Below, one piece after another: positions 26,001-41,000 of a stretch of 64,000 nt of DNA. Made by a program: the position numbers and the translations under genes. Each line of letters starts with the position of its first letter. Within the stretch, counting starts at the first letter, position 1. The stretch lies in contig JAQFVV010006215.1 of the NCBI GenBank assembly GCA_028023455.1, forward strand, positions 12,565,473 through 12,629,472. The letters are read 5' to 3'. The notes beneath the pieces are model-generated. The model saw nothing but the letters and a program-made list of their open reading frames with translations. It made no database searches and was not told the DNA's origin. The stretch is from Epiperipatus broadwayi. Taxonomy: Eukaryota; Onychophora; Udeonychophora; Euonychophora; Peripatidae.

Positions 26001-29000
26001 TACAGCTCTGAAAAAAACTGCTAAATTGTTGGAATTCTAAGAAGCAAATGTAAATAAAAAGAAATGTAAATTTAAATGTGAAATGAATATTTAATAGAAT
26101 ATTTATATACTAAACTGAAAATAATTTTATAAGTAATTTAACTATGTTAAAAATTAAAAACAAAACAAATGTATAATAAGAATATTTAAAAAATGTACTG
26201 TAATTTACATATTAATATATTACCATGATGTAAATGTGGATGATACATTGATGCAACATTAGCCAAATGCTGCTGCATTTGATGAGGACTTAAGTGAGTT
26301 TGAGTATGAGCTGTCAACTGAGCCAATTCATCTTCACAACCAGATTCTTCTCCATCAAAATCTGCCATATTTTTTTCAGATTTATTACTAATATGTGAAC
26401 TGTTGCAACTTCCATCATCTGGACTTAATATATCTTCAATTAATTCACTAAAAAAAAAATTTGTGTATATATATGAATAAACATATATAGTGTAGAGTTA
26501 AATTATATATATATATACACACTAATATGCAGGAAATTCCTATTTATATAGCCCATGTTAAGTAAATTCCTGATTTTCACAAACATTACCTGGCAAATAT
26601 AGAGGACAAAAAATAATAATGGCTAATCTCAGCCTCTGTAAACATTTTATAAGATTTATTTTTTAAAAAATTTCCATTTCTAGTGCTATGTTCAATGATT
26701 ATCATGCATATAAATAAGAATTTGATAAATACTGGAGTATTTCACATGAATAAGCAAAAAAATATCTTTACAAAAATATGTGGGTGGAGGTCTAAAAGAT
26801 TACTTTTACTGATCAACAAAAATGAAACATTTTTATAAATTATGATGATTATATATACATTCCAATTCACCAATAATATCATCTCACTTAGAAATAACTA
26901 AGTTAATATATTACTATTATAAAATAATTATAAAATTATTTAAAGAACCTTGTTTGAGATAAATTTTTTTATATATAGCTAAATTAAATTGAATTACATT
27001 TTATTGAATACTGTGCAATACTTTTTGCAGTAATTATCTATTTATAAGATCTATTCCTTCTATAAAAAATTTCAAAATGATTGGTGTTTGGTATTACACA
27101 TATTTCTTCCGATTTTTGGCTTTTTTTTTCTTTAGCCCTGTGTGGAGTATTATTTTCAATAATATTTTATATTCTTTCTGATTTAGTATTCTCAAAATAA
27201 TTGCAAATCATGTTAGCCAATTTATTCAGATAGTTAACTATTCAATGACTGATTGGTAAAAAAATGTCTTACTTTCATTAGATAGTAAAAGTCTCAAATT
27301 AATCTGAGTTAATAAAAAGTACTATTACAATATATGACTTTCATGATTTGTCGAAAAAGTCATGCTCCAAAGAAAGGTGAACCCACGGTTGCCTTTTTCT
27401 TTATCTCCAAATCCATGATCATTAAATATCTTTTGCAATACTTAGCAAAATAACAGTCATGAACATGGCATAAAATATATATTTGCTCAAAAAGTCATAA
27501 GAATCTTTAAAAAAAAAAAATTACTTTCTCAATTTTAATTTAAGTATAGTGACAATTTATAGACTTCTGGATTTATATCATTTTAAAAAAAAAAATTAAA
27601 AAAAAAAACTTTAGTAAATGATAACTTTCTTTTCCTGTGTTCACATAAAGATTAAATTTCTTTCCCAACAATTTTTTTTTATAGTTCATCTAATCTTTTA
27701 ATGTCTTTGTCTCTTTTACTCCAAAACTTTTAAAGATTTTGGGTTATGAGTGACAATGTTCAATCCTCAACCATATTTTTTTCAAATGAAATAATTAGGC
27801 ATACATATTATTTGCACTGGGTCAATTTACCTATTACATATTTCGATTCCTAAAATTAGTTTTTTAGGTTTTAAATCTTCAGATCATATTTTAAAAAAAC
27901 CATTATCCTTAGAGACTATTGGTCCTATTTGTTTGATCTATTTTAGCATATCATTGATTAACTGAAATAAGAAATTGATAATCTTAAAAAAAATGACATT
28001 AAATATTTCACAACATATATTTCATTATATATTAGATGGTGTCTTTACATTAGTTCTTAATGTATAAGCATATTTTTTAAGACAGAAAGAGTATCTAAAA
28101 TAGATTGTTGTAAAATATTGTAAATGGCTTAAAAATAAGTTTCTATCTCTTCCTTAATTAAAATATTATATTGTATTGATCAATAACTTGTTTGGCATAA
28201 ACAATTAAACATATATACAAATACACAAGAATATAAACATATAAATATATGTATGTGTGTAAATGCATATATATATAAATAAATATTAGTTTGACTATAT
28301 TAAAAGGGCTAGCTTTTATAGCAGTCTTTTTTTTTTTAAATGATTATTCTTTTTTCCCCCAATATGGAGATCTTCATTCATCAGGATTGATTCAAAAAAA
28401 TAATGTGATGAAAGGAGGCCAACTACCCAAAAAAAGTGAAAGACAGAATATACTTGTATGAGCATAAATAATATTTCATATACATTTATTTAACAACATA
28501 ATAAATAAATATTGATTAAATACAGAAGTCAAAAGTTTTATAACATCTATTATGGATCACGTGATCACTATCTTATACTAGCACATAATTGTTTATAAAC
28601 AAAGCAAAACTCTCCATACAGTATTGCCACCCTGTGCCAACCAGAGTAATCAATGATGCCAGAAGGCTTGTGCATAAAATCCCTATCTAATGCTTACTCA
28701 TCCAATATCCCCAGACTAGTTTCTGGCTTGTGGCCATCGCCAGTGAGGAGCTTTGGATCTGAGAGCACTGCACCTAGATCTAAGGATCTAATGCAACCCT
28801 CCAGCACCCACCTTTTATCTCTACTTATCTACAAAACTATGAAAATGAAACTGAATACACAAAAATATTTTCAATCTAAGCTCAATTAGCTTATATAGTC
28901 ATATGGGTCTGAACTCAGTTCAGCACCCATACATTTTGGTGTCTTTGGCTCTTTAACAACCATAGCCACCACTATCCTATTAGGCAGGATTGGTGTTAAA

Positions 29001-32000
29001 CCATTAAGCGTCACATGATCACTATCTTATATTAGCACATAATTGTTTATAAACAAAGCAAAACTCTCCAAAATGTATGGGTGCTGAACTGAGTTCAGAC
29101 CCATGACTATATAAGCTATTGAGCTTAGATTGAAAATATTTTTGTGTTTTCAATTTCATTCTCATAGTTTTGTAGTTAAGTAGAGATAAAAGGTGGGTGC
29201 TGGAGGGTTGCATTAGATCCTAAGATCTAGGTGCAGTGCTCTCAGATCCAAAGCTCCTCACTGACAATGGGCACAAGCCAGAAACTAGTCTGATGATATT
29301 GGATGAGTAGGCATTAGATAGGGATTTTATGCACAAGCCTTCTGGCATTCATTGATTACTCTGGTTGGCACAGGGTGGCAATACTGTATGGAGTTTTGCT
29401 TTGTTTTTAACACCTATTATGAATTAAAAACCAATTACATTTATTCTGGCATCACTCATTAGATATTGATTTTTTTTTTAAATAAAAAAAAAAATAATGT
29501 CTCATTAATTTTTTGCTCAGAATTTTGAAGAACAACTTTCTAATAGTAATTTTATATTCAAATTTGAAAATAATATACATTAAATATAAAACAATATTTT
29601 ATTACATTATATTCAAAATTTGAGCTGTAAATTTTTCTTTTTATTTCCTTTAATTTTAACTTAATGAAACTAATGAAAAAATTTATTTTAATTAATGAGA
29701 TAAAAACACTGAAAGTCAAAAACAAGTTAAATAAAATACTGCGCCATTATCATTAGTATTTTTTTAAGATGTAATATTAATGATAAAATAATAAGAAATT
29801 TTACAGCATGCATAAACATAACATTTCAGATAGATAATGCCTATAACTGATGTTTACTTTGTTTAGAAAGATTTTTTCTATACTTCAAAGGATAGAATAT
29901 ATATAGGAAGCTTCCTTCCTTTTTTTTTACCCTTTACATTTTGTAATGATAGATTAACATTTAATTTCTTTTTTGTTGTTGTTATTTTGCTATTGCTTCG
30001 ATTAAAAAAAAAAAAGAAATAAAAAAGAAATATTGGGAATGAAATACAGTCAACATAAACATCTGTGAACAAAAACAAAAAAAGAATCCTCAAATATATT
30101 GGATATATCAATATGATCTTATACAAGGGCAAATTATTGTTATTAAATAACAGCAAAATATAGCAAACACATATAAGAATTATTACTTAATATTGTATAT
30201 GCTATTATGAATAATACAAAATCAAAATCCAGAAAGGTGTAGAAATAAAAGCTGTAGTCAACTTGTGGACTTTTCTTCTTATTGATTCAAAGAAATCAGA
30301 GAAATGTAGAATAATCACTAAGAATTAAAAAAAAATTTTTAAAAATGCAGAAACTCTAGTATATTTATTTTAATTAAGAACTTTTAAATCCTTAGAGATT
30401 TATCTGTAAAATGGAGTTAACTACATCATTTATGCAAAAAGAATTTGTGAATGATATATTGGTTCAGTGAATAGAGAAAAGGAAAAAGTGAAAAAGTTGT
30501 TATAATCTGAAAGAAAAAATTATTCTAAATTTTTATGTAACAGAAAAACTTGAAAAATATCAGATTGATGTCTTGGATGTTCGCATGCAGATCTTTTTGC
30601 AGATGGGATTCAGGTATATGTGTATATTAAAGATAGTTATTTATGCAAAATAAAATATTTATATATTAATAAAAAAATAAATTCAACACTCAGTTTCAAC
30701 TGAATCACAACTCCAAATATCTAACCTTTAATGTCATTTTCAAAAATTTCATTAAATCTTGAATTATCTTCTATTTTTCAGATCAAAGCTACTTCAATGT
30801 ATTATTTAAAACATAATATTTAAGTGCAATATATGGCAAGTGCTCCATCATTTTTTAATATCAATAAAAATTGCAATAACTTATCTTTGCAATACTGAAC
30901 TAAATCAGTTTTGTCTAAATATTTTTTTATTATCAAAAAAAATAATTTTAGATAAGGCACTCATGTAAGAGTAATTTCAAACATTACAGAAATATAAAAT
31001 GAAGTGAAAATAAATAATAATTTATTAAAAAAAATTTATTTGTCAAAAAATACTTTCTTACCCATAAATAAATTAATGATTAAATTATAGACATGATATA
31101 CTGAGAGCCCTTGGTAAATATAAATGTAGTTTCATTTTCATCTCATTTTGATAGCTTACATTTTTAGATTTTATGTTAAAAAATATTTAATAATATAATA
31201 TAGCAAGGATTAAAAAAAAAATTGACAAAATAGCATAATTAATGTAAAAGCAAATTTACCTATGAGGATTAAGATGCCTTTCAGAATGCATATGAGCCAA
31301 ATATTCACGACAATCATATACTTCTGTTTCCATGTTTGCATCACCCAATTCATGTGAAATTTTATTTAATTCTGTTCCCTCATTTTCTTCACATGGCAAT
31401 CCATTTGCAGAATCAGACTCCCGAAGTTCAGTAGTTGAAACGCCTTCTTTAGAAGATGTGGGAACTTCTAATGAAGAATTAGTTTTTTGCATTTCAACTT
31501 CATCTTGTTCTTCAGATCTTTTATCATTGCTTTTAAGACTTTCTTTATTCCTAGATTCTAATGTATTATGTGTTAAACATTTCTGTTTCCTATGGCGATG
31601 CCTTGTTATTCGATAAGTAGACTTTGGAATATCTTCATCACTACCTTCTTGATGAGGTCTTTTAGGATGTTGTCCTTCTACTTCTGTGGGACTTTTTGCT
31701 TTACGCCGCCTTAAAACTTTTTTTAGAGTCTTAGCTTTTTGAATTTCTGTTTCAGATTCACTTGAAGCACCACTATCACTATCAGAACTGTCTTCCTCCA
31801 AATTAAGTTCTTGTTTTTTATATTGCCGATACATTTCAGATGCAGTCCGAAGACTATCAGCACTGACATTACTAAGTTCACTTTCATCTCCCATGCTGCT
31901 CTCTGACCCACCAGGTTCATCACGTGAATGTCCATGAAGTTTATGATGAATTTCAGGTTGTTTTTTAGTTTTATGATGACAGTGGTGCCTTGCATGAAGA

Positions 32001-35000
32001 CTATCTTCACTCTGATAAGATGCATCAGAAGTAGGTCTATGATCAGTTCCTCCTCGAGATTGAGATGTTTCACTCTTGGAAAAAAAAAAAGTTAATTACT
32101 TATTGTATAATAATGTTTTTAAAATGCCTATTATGTAAACGAAACAATAAAACACAAATGCATAAAATACAATTTAAAAGCTTACCTCACTTTGTTTCCC
32201 ACAAGGATGTGGCTGACTGTCCTGAGAATCACTGGGTTCTCCATCGCTCTGACTAGCTTCGGGACTCATACTCTGCTCACTGCTACTTAAATCATGTTTT
32301 CCTACACAACCAACACATCCTAAATTAATAAATAAAAAAAATTAAAAATAATATAGAACATAAAAAATTTATTTTTTTTTTACTTTTTTTTTTTGGTAAA
32401 ACTAAAATGTTAACATAATAATGTAATAACTGCTTTCAAAAAATCAGAAGGCAATTCTAAATTTCTAGCATATTTTATGTTAATTCCAATTGCATTTTTT
32501 TATTTTTTGAATAAGAGCATATATTCAATATTACAATATTCTTTTATAATAAGTTTTATTTCAATTTTTTGGGGGGGTTTTTTGAAGAAAAGTCCAAATT
32601 TTAAAATCAATTGAAAATTTTTACTAATGATTTTAAAGAGATAATCAATTTTTGAAGAGCACTATATTTTATTTTTGTTGAAAAAAATGCTTTAGTAATG
32701 TGACAGTCAGATTATGTATGCTGGTTTAACCTAGTTCGAATCCTAAGCGAAAGTACCTCGAGGCCACTCATACGCGAGATATTAAATCAAGGAATACTAT
32801 AACCTCTGCCCTATTTCGCCTATTCTCGAGGCTAATTTGCGAACCAACAACACCATCTGAGCCACACATAAATTATTTTTCAACCGGCCACAAAGCTTAG
32901 CAACAGCGGTAGAGACATGGACGGGAAATCCTAAGGAGCTAAATAGTTAAATGTGCAAAAGTACTAAGAAATATGTGTTGTGCGTTATGCGTGCCTGGAT
33001 CATTGAAAAGTAAAAATAAAGCATTTAATATAATTAAGAAACTCAAGCTTTTTATAGTTAAATCATGTTTAATTAATGACTTTAATAATATGACTAATGA
33101 TATAATGGCCTCCGCTATTCCTCTAAATTAATGAAACAAAATAATTAGACAATAAAACGGATTAATAGGTTTGCAGTCTAAATCTTTTCCCAATTTTAAT
33201 AAAAATTGTCAACTCGATCTCCTCGATAAAAAAGAATCTTTCGCAAGCATTTCTAATTGCTTTGCGCTACAAACAGTGTTTAAAAATTATTTAAAACGTA
33301 TATAGTTAAATCAGGTATATGTAAAGCTAATGGCGGACAAAAGAGGCGTTATCAAAGAGATCAAGTTGGCACACAAAAGAAACCAACTCGCATTTAATTA
33401 ACAAACATAAATAAAATTGGAAAGAGATTTTAAATGAACAAAAATTAACTATTAAACTCAACCGCAATGGAATACTAAATATTTACACAGGTTAGTGAGG
33501 AAGAATAGCGAAGGGAAAAAGGTTACATATAGATAGATGATCACACAATATATATATTTAAGGTTAGTCTAATAAAAATGGTTACATAGCAAATACATAT
33601 AAATTCACTGAAGCAATTAGAAAAACAAATGAACAAAAAGGTAGCATAAGAAATAGTTCAATAGAGGGGATACGATTACCGTCCTTTTTCCTTGGTCATG
33701 TTCCCTACGGCGTTCGTGGCTTGATCCGACCGTCGAGATGTAGTTGTCCGGACAATGAAAATATGTAGCATGGTTTCATGAAAAGTTCTCCAGACACGGC
33801 ACAGAGTTCAGATGACTATTGAGTGGATATTAAGGCATTTTGAATGGTATTCCGGAACCTCGGCGATAGGCAAAGCTATTTATTTGCCTAGCCGAGCATA
33901 GTAGAATCTATCAAACTTATATGATTTTTAGCTTGAGCAGGTTCAAACTTCTTCATGATTTGTAGACAACAGTTGTAGACTTTTGGGAATAAAATCACGA
34001 ACAAAATCTGACAGAGTTCTCCTAAGAGAAATCTGAATGCACCTTGCAATAGCAAAATCTGAATCAATCTTGCAATAGCGAACTCTGAAAGAATCACCTT
34101 CACAAGGAAAATCAGAATCAACTGAATCCTTCAAAAGGAAAAATCTGAATGCTCAATCTTTTGTTCTCCCTTCTATTTATACCCTCTCTGTCAGCTACCT
34201 TCTATTGTTTGTATGATCTGAGATCTTGATAAGCCTCCCCATGCTCCTTTGTTTCAAAGCAACACTTTCTAAAAATAACTTTAACTTTTTTAGAAAGAAA
34301 GAGAAGGCCATCTTTAATTACACTTGAATGGCTCACTAATTAAAACTATACATTCTTTTAGAAATGTTGGTGGGCTTATCTCAAAATCAAATCATACTAA
34401 ATATTTTAACAAAATTTTAACAATATATTATTATTTTTTTTATAGTAGAATAAGCATTTTATTTCAGCAGAATTTTGCATTAACTCATATATATACGCTA
34501 GATGTATATATATGTTTGACTAATAGGTTAAGCACTTTTTCTTAATAGAATGAAATTTATTTAAAACAAAATATTTAAATGTAATACATATTTAATAAGC
34601 ATAATTATTTTTAACTCTAATGCAAAACCCTGCTGATATTGGACTATAAACTTAATTTAGGTCTACAATATTAATTAAGTTTATAGGAAGATGTGAAGCA
34701 TGGATCGGGCTTCAGATCCATTGCTTCAGTAAGAAAGGTAAAAAAAAAAAATAATAACTCCGATTTATATGGTTAAGTAAAAATTTTAAAAAAACTTAAT
34801 AATTCCAATTTGTATGGTTTAAAATATGTTGCAATACAATGTCATGTTATATAAATAATTTCAATTGCAAAAATCAAATAAGAAAAAGTATTATATTAAT
34901 TACAATATATAAGTTTTAACAGAGATTTAATAGACACTGAAGTATAATTGTAAAATATCAATACACATACAATGACTAACAAATATATATTTAGAATTGA

Positions 35001-38000
35001 TATGTAAAATCAGATACAAAAATCCTAAGTGAGAAAGCAAATAAAATGATTTATTTTAAACCTATCTATATCACACCTGACATAATTTATAAACATGCAT
35101 AATAGATCTCTTATTCGCATTTGATAGAGATAGAATGACTATCAAAGATATAATAGTCATTAGAAGAGAATAATACATTGTAAACAAATATATACTTAAA
35201 ACATGAACTTTTTACTATATTAATTGCATCAGCTTTGAATTATAATTCTAACTTCCAAATTTTACAACAAACTTTGTACGTTGTTTTCTTAGGAGATTAA
35301 ATTATAAAATGAAAAAAAAACCATATCTGTGATTAACAAATGTTAAAGTTATAAAAGTCACTGAAATTTTCATGGATGGAAATTGTCGAAAATGGAAAAA
35401 AATTGAAATCAAACTGGCAAAATTTCATTAACTATATATATTTACTATTATGGTTGATATAAACTAAAAAGAAGTCAATTTCTTCAGTCTTTGATAATAA
35501 TAAATGCTAAATGAAATAAAGATTTTGTTGCATTAATTTAAAAAAAAAAAAAGACTGCAATTATACCTAATATTGAATATGCTCATTGAAAAACTATTAA
35601 CAAAATAAAACTAGATAAAGAAACTGGAAATAAAAAATTTGCAATCAGTAAACTATCAGTGAAAAAATTAAATGACATTTCTTCAGTTTTTTGTACTATA
35701 AAGATAAAATCAAGAATGTTTGTTAAGCAGAATAATAATTGGAACAATGTTCTTAGTTCATCTCAACTGCAACTTTTATCTTTATCATGATTGAAGGGTG
35801 TGATCAAAAAATATGGAACGTATTTCCTTTTTCTAAGTTAAATCAAGTTGCATATTTTATGAACTGAGATAGGTAATCTTTTAAAAAATGTTAAATTTTT
35901 TGGCTGTACTATTTTTCATATGATAGAATACAAAGTCAATTTTTGAGTTAACAGTCTATCATTAAGATAACAGAGAGCATTAATGTATTACATTTAGTAA
36001 GTATCCTTTTCCTATATAATATGAACATGTCACAAGTTTTTTTTTTTTCAGAAAGCTAATGTTCTGGAAATATGCAAACGCCAAATTTTAAAGATCTTAC
36101 TTTTTTCTCCAATATTTGATTTTCAACTAAACTGAAGAGTAAAGACAATATAAAGCATTATCTATATATATAAAAAAGTTATGATAACTAACTATGATTG
36201 TAGAAAGATCAAACATCTGTTTCAGATAGGTTAATTGGTCTACATAAATGTCGTATCTCAAGAATCCTAAAAGTCTAAAATTTATCACAACTAGCCATAA
36301 ATGATCAATCTCAAATGTAAATAAAAATTAGACATTTCCACACAAAATGGTAATATGATGATCTATAATGTATTTTGCCTACTAATATTAATGAGAAATA
36401 TTTTTATGAGGTTATTCTCAAGCCAAACATTCCCAACTAAATATATAGCTACACCTCATGTGATTTGATCTATTTCATTAAATTATAGAGCTATGTAATC
36501 TGAAAAACAAATAATACAATAGGATTTTTTAAAGAGTTATCAAATTCTTGGAATGAGAAAAAATTGCCTGTTTAATTTTTGGATGAACAGGCCACTATTA
36601 GTGAATGATGTTGGTTTTTGATTTTCATGCAACTTCCAAGAATGAATGTTCTCCTGAACTTTCATTTATTTTACTGCTTTAATTTAATATTTGTAATATA
36701 AATAAACAATGGCTGCACTTTGTTCCAGGAAACACTTTATATATATTATGTTTGAAATGCCCGACAGTTTCAAGTATTGAATAGTCAAAACCGCCAGCTA
36801 TTTTTAAAATGTAATATATATTGAAACGGAAACTTCCAATCTCTTTCCGTTTCACCATCAACCTAATGACCTACTCGTCTGAACTAGTTTCGAACCTATC
36901 TTAAATGTAAAAATGTCATATGTAAAAATGTTATATATAAGTCGAGCGGGAAAACTTTGCTATAATGGCCGCTTAAATTGCATCATCCATTTACATACGA
37001 AAACACGCTATAATTAGACAGGTTTGATAAAATTATAGCGGAGAAATGCTCATAATTTATTATAAAATGTTTTATTAATTTTCAGTCAATTCTTAATTAT
37101 ATTCGCTATTATTTCGTATGTGGATGGATAATTTAAACCTTGGAATAACGGCAAAATGATTTGTATATATATATATATTTAAGTTTAAATAAAGAAGATA
37201 TAATGTAAAACATTTTCTTTAAAACATATTTAACGGTTTTCTGATTTAATGTTTTACATATATAATTGAAACTAAAGTATTTTCTTTAAATTTGCTTTTT
37301 TTTTTAATAAACAAATAATATTGTAAGAACAAATATGTTAAAAGTTATTTATTTCAGTAAAATAAAAATCATCCATTTGTAATTAAAAATGAGAATTTTG
37401 TGTAAACAAGATATCAATTAGTGACTGCACCCCGGGTAAAAAGTAAAATCTAGTTTACTGATTGATTTTTGTTTGCAACAAAAGACTTTATCATTAAATC
37501 AGAATACCGTTCCTTCTGCTAAGCTTTAACATTCTTTAACACCTAAAAAGGAATTTAATTAATGAAACTGAATCAAATTATATAATTTATATATTTTAAT
37601 AATTTTAAGTAATTAAATGTAACACCTCGGAGACGTTATCTGTTGTAGAAATTGGATTATATTATTTTGTTTAATTAAAAGTCAATTGGTCCCGAGGCTA
37701 ATGAAATTCCAAAAAGGTGTTAAAGTTTAGTCGAAATGTATAAATAGGGCTTATTTTAAGCGGGAAGATAGACTCCATCTTGCTGTTGAAGAGCTGTTAA
37801 TATCACAAGTTATAAATCGTTTAATTTTACCATGTCTGGCTAAAGTCAGGCACAATTTTGCTGCCGTTCCCGTGATGGAACGCCGAGTTCAATCCATCAA
37901 ATGCCGAAGCAACAACCAACAAGCTTACACCAAATAAAAGATGTCATAAGCCACTAAAAGGGAATTGCCTTCGTTCCAACACCATTTTAAATCGTCTCGC

Positions 38001-41000
38001 AACTGAACAAGAACATGCCATAAGCCGCCAAAGAACTCACCTTCGTTCCAGCTCGAATCTATCCAGTCCAGCTATAGAACTGTTATAATATTATTTAAAA
38101 TAGCAGAGCTCTCTGTGAATTTCAAAAACAATCATGATTTCTTCAAAAACAGGTTAGCTAACCATATTATTGAAACTTCTTTCTAAATTGTTTTCCAAAT
38201 AATCTTTAAATTCTATAATATGAAATACTTTTGTAAATTTCTGTGTTAATTAATGTTTTGCTATATAATTTAATCACTGCAGTTATATTTTGCTTTTCTT
38301 TTGCTTATTTTTAATTATTATTAGTTGTGCCTATGTTTCGAAATGGCGTGCATTTAATTATAGAATATGTTTTTAAACATATAAATTTAACATCTTCGTA
38401 TTATTATTTATATAGCGTCATTTCGTGCGCTGTTTCGAAACCCAAATTCATATTTTGTCATTTAATAAATTAATTAATATAAATATAAAATGTGGCTTTT
38501 CAACCTTTAATTATTATATTACTAAAGATTAAACTAGCCTGGAGTGCAATCATAAGTATATTTTTTTAGTAAAGTATTCATAAGTCCCTTATTAAATATA
38601 CTTTTCCTCCTTTTTAAAAGTTTAGTAGTTATAGATAACTAAAGAGATTGAACGGGATAAAGTAAAGTTTGTATATATTCCCGTCAGTAGCATATACATA
38701 TTTCTCATGCTACAGAAGAGTTGGCTCTTTTGATCAAGCTGATAAACTTGTGTTCATTTAATATGTGATATTTCATTTATAATATCCTTCGGCTTGGCGG
38801 ATGTGAAACTTATTAATATTTTTCTCGTTGTGCTGTTTTATATATAAGATGGAGCCACGGCGTTGCCAGCACATCTTCTCTTATAGGGTAGTGCAGTAGC
38901 GAAGTCTGAGCTACGGGCCAGATTAGCACGTAAGTCCCCCGCTTCTTATGAACCAAATAAAGGTTCCCTTTTGCAGCATGACGACCGGTTATTGGGTAAA
39001 CCGTTGTTTGTCACAAAAACCCTAAAACTATTCTTCCATCCGCAGAGCCACTTTATTATTATATTTTACTTGTGCCTAGCGTATTAGTAAAATCGTTATA
39101 GCCAACTCTCCCTCCCTAATATGCAGTCTTCGGCGTTGATCCGAAGCATTCTTGAAAACCCGTTCGATCTAAAGCTATCTGGGACGCTTTAAAAGCCCAT
39201 AGTTAATATAAATTTATTATAATTAAGACGTATTATTAAGCTTCACTCCAGACTTGGTTTGATTTCACGAACAATAGCCACTCGAACTGATGATGAAAGG
39301 GCATAACTGGTAAAAGTTAATGTAGTGATTAGTTATATAGTAGGGCTATTTGTTTCCATTAAATAATATTGGATCAATTAAATAATAGCCAACGTATCAA
39401 TTATTGTTTAAATGGCCTAGAGTAATGTTACTTTATAAATAAAATGCCTGCGTGCATTTGCCAACAACAATTGTCAATAAATATATTTTAATTCATCATA
39501 TATCAGTTTCTGTCTCATTATTAAATCAATCCAATTCACTAATTTCCCATAGCTATTTCATTAGTAAAACCCCTATTAACTAATTATCTTAGATTTTATC
39601 TTTGAAATGTCTTTAGTGTTTAAGTTGTTTATATAGATGTTTAAGTCCATGAGTCTTTTGTTTCTCCGATTTGCTAGTGGGCCGGATTAAGAATTAATTC
39701 TCGTGGGCCATCATTGTTATGTTGTCCATTAGGTGTTTGATCTGGGGCTTGGAGAGTGGGTTCGAATCCAGGCTGGTCCCTGACCAAAATCTCGGGCTCG
39801 ACTGGGTTTGAAGTACATTTTGTGAGTTCCAGCTCGTGTTAGATGGATAAGCATATTTTGACCGGCACAATATATAGTGTTGCATAATATAAAATAGTAT
39901 TAATATTATTTATTTACATTAGTAACTACAAAATTCATCTAAAACCCATGTGATTTTTTTTTTAAAAGTGGATGAATTTATTTACTGCTGTCCATAATAT
40001 TAACAAACTAAGCTCATTAACATTCAAATTATAGCTTAAAAATTTACAAAAAATTATTTGCTGTGTAAAATATATTTTTTCTGACACAATACTTTATGTA
40101 TGTAAATATTTAATGTAATAAAAAAAATTTTATCCATATGCTGATGAAGCTTTTTAATAAAACAAAAATGTCATTCAAAACTAAAAAATAATTAACATAA
40201 CTAATAAAAATTTTCAATTAAGGGTATAAATAGAGTTTAAATTATCTGTAATAGTTGTAAACTTTATAATACAATGACTAATTCTTGGACATTCTATGTG
40301 CATGCGTGTGTGTGTATATATATATATAAAGAACATTATGTACTTCTGCATAGTACATACATGTATTTAATAAAATGGTTTAATAAAAATACATATCATA
40401 TTTTTAAAAAACCCATGTATTTATTCTTTATTAAATGATTATTAATTAATCTTACCTTTTAGCATTGATGTAAATGCATGATCGTCACTTCCTTCTGACA
40501 AAGGAGCAACATGAACATGTGGACTGGAGCCGATTGACCATATAAACTTGATAAGAGCAGATGCCAAATACATTGTCTATATGAATAAAAAAACAAAATT
40601 CTTTAAAAATTTTAGCTAAAATCTTACAGGACTTTAAAAGATTCCAAAAATTTACCTGATTATTATGAGCAGCTGGTTCTAATTTACAAAGTAAATTATA
40701 CAGGTGAAGAACAGGCTGCACTTCTAAGTTCTTGATTAATGGTGGAAGTAAATCGTGAACTTGCCGACTACAATGTTTTAACTGAAAATAAATATAATAT
40801 TTTAGATTAAAACTTATCATTGAATTATTAATAAATGACAGATTTCTTACAAAAGGCAGTATTATCATGATAAAAAGACATATTCATATACCTGGAGTCT
40901 AGTTGTAAATATGTAGTATACAAGTTGTTTTGCAAAATATCATTAAGTTATTAATTTTTCATATTTTAAATTTTTTAAAATTATTTGATTATTTGTTTGC

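Larger units (their letters stand above)
11027..26223. other. USP34 intron between exons 7 and 8 (15.2 kb)
   Basis: This is the largest complete intron in the window. It holds a palindromic foldback, a LINE end, a direct duplication, an LTR-like stretch, two TIR DNA elements, a degenerate tandem array, a GC-richer island, a mariner remnant, hairpins and a 253-bp tandem duplication. Poly-G (12 G) lies at 16949-16960. Nothing else that I could identify codes. Confidence 0.7.
32320..40455. other. USP34 intron between exons 4 and 5 (8.1 kb)
   Basis: This holds three LTR-like segments (about 33700-34300, 37618-38090 and 38800-39190), a foldback near 36970-37140 and a tRNA-derived SINE-like stretch at 39660-39890. 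Several stretches have noticeably higher GC than the neighbouring introns. No polyprotein genes remain. Confidence 0.6.

Noticed and set aside
31332-31616. Plus-strand ORF opposite USP34 exon 6
   Set aside because: It is the antisense shadow of the USP34 coding exon.
31723-32073. 116-codon minus ORF overlapping exon 6 in another frame
   Set aside because: Same exon read in the wrong frame; phase and similarity support the other frame.
32700-32760. B-box-like AGTTCGAATCC suggesting a tRNA gene
   Set aside because: No A box at the right distance, and no cloverleaf could be drawn.
35795-36160. Possible mariner-type end GATCAAAAAATATGGAACG followed by decayed sequence
   Set aside because: No partner TIR and no transposase motif.
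39740-39780. Perfect pol III B box suggesting a tRNA gene
   Set aside because: No acceptor stem or anticodon arm; kept only as a SINE-like repeat.
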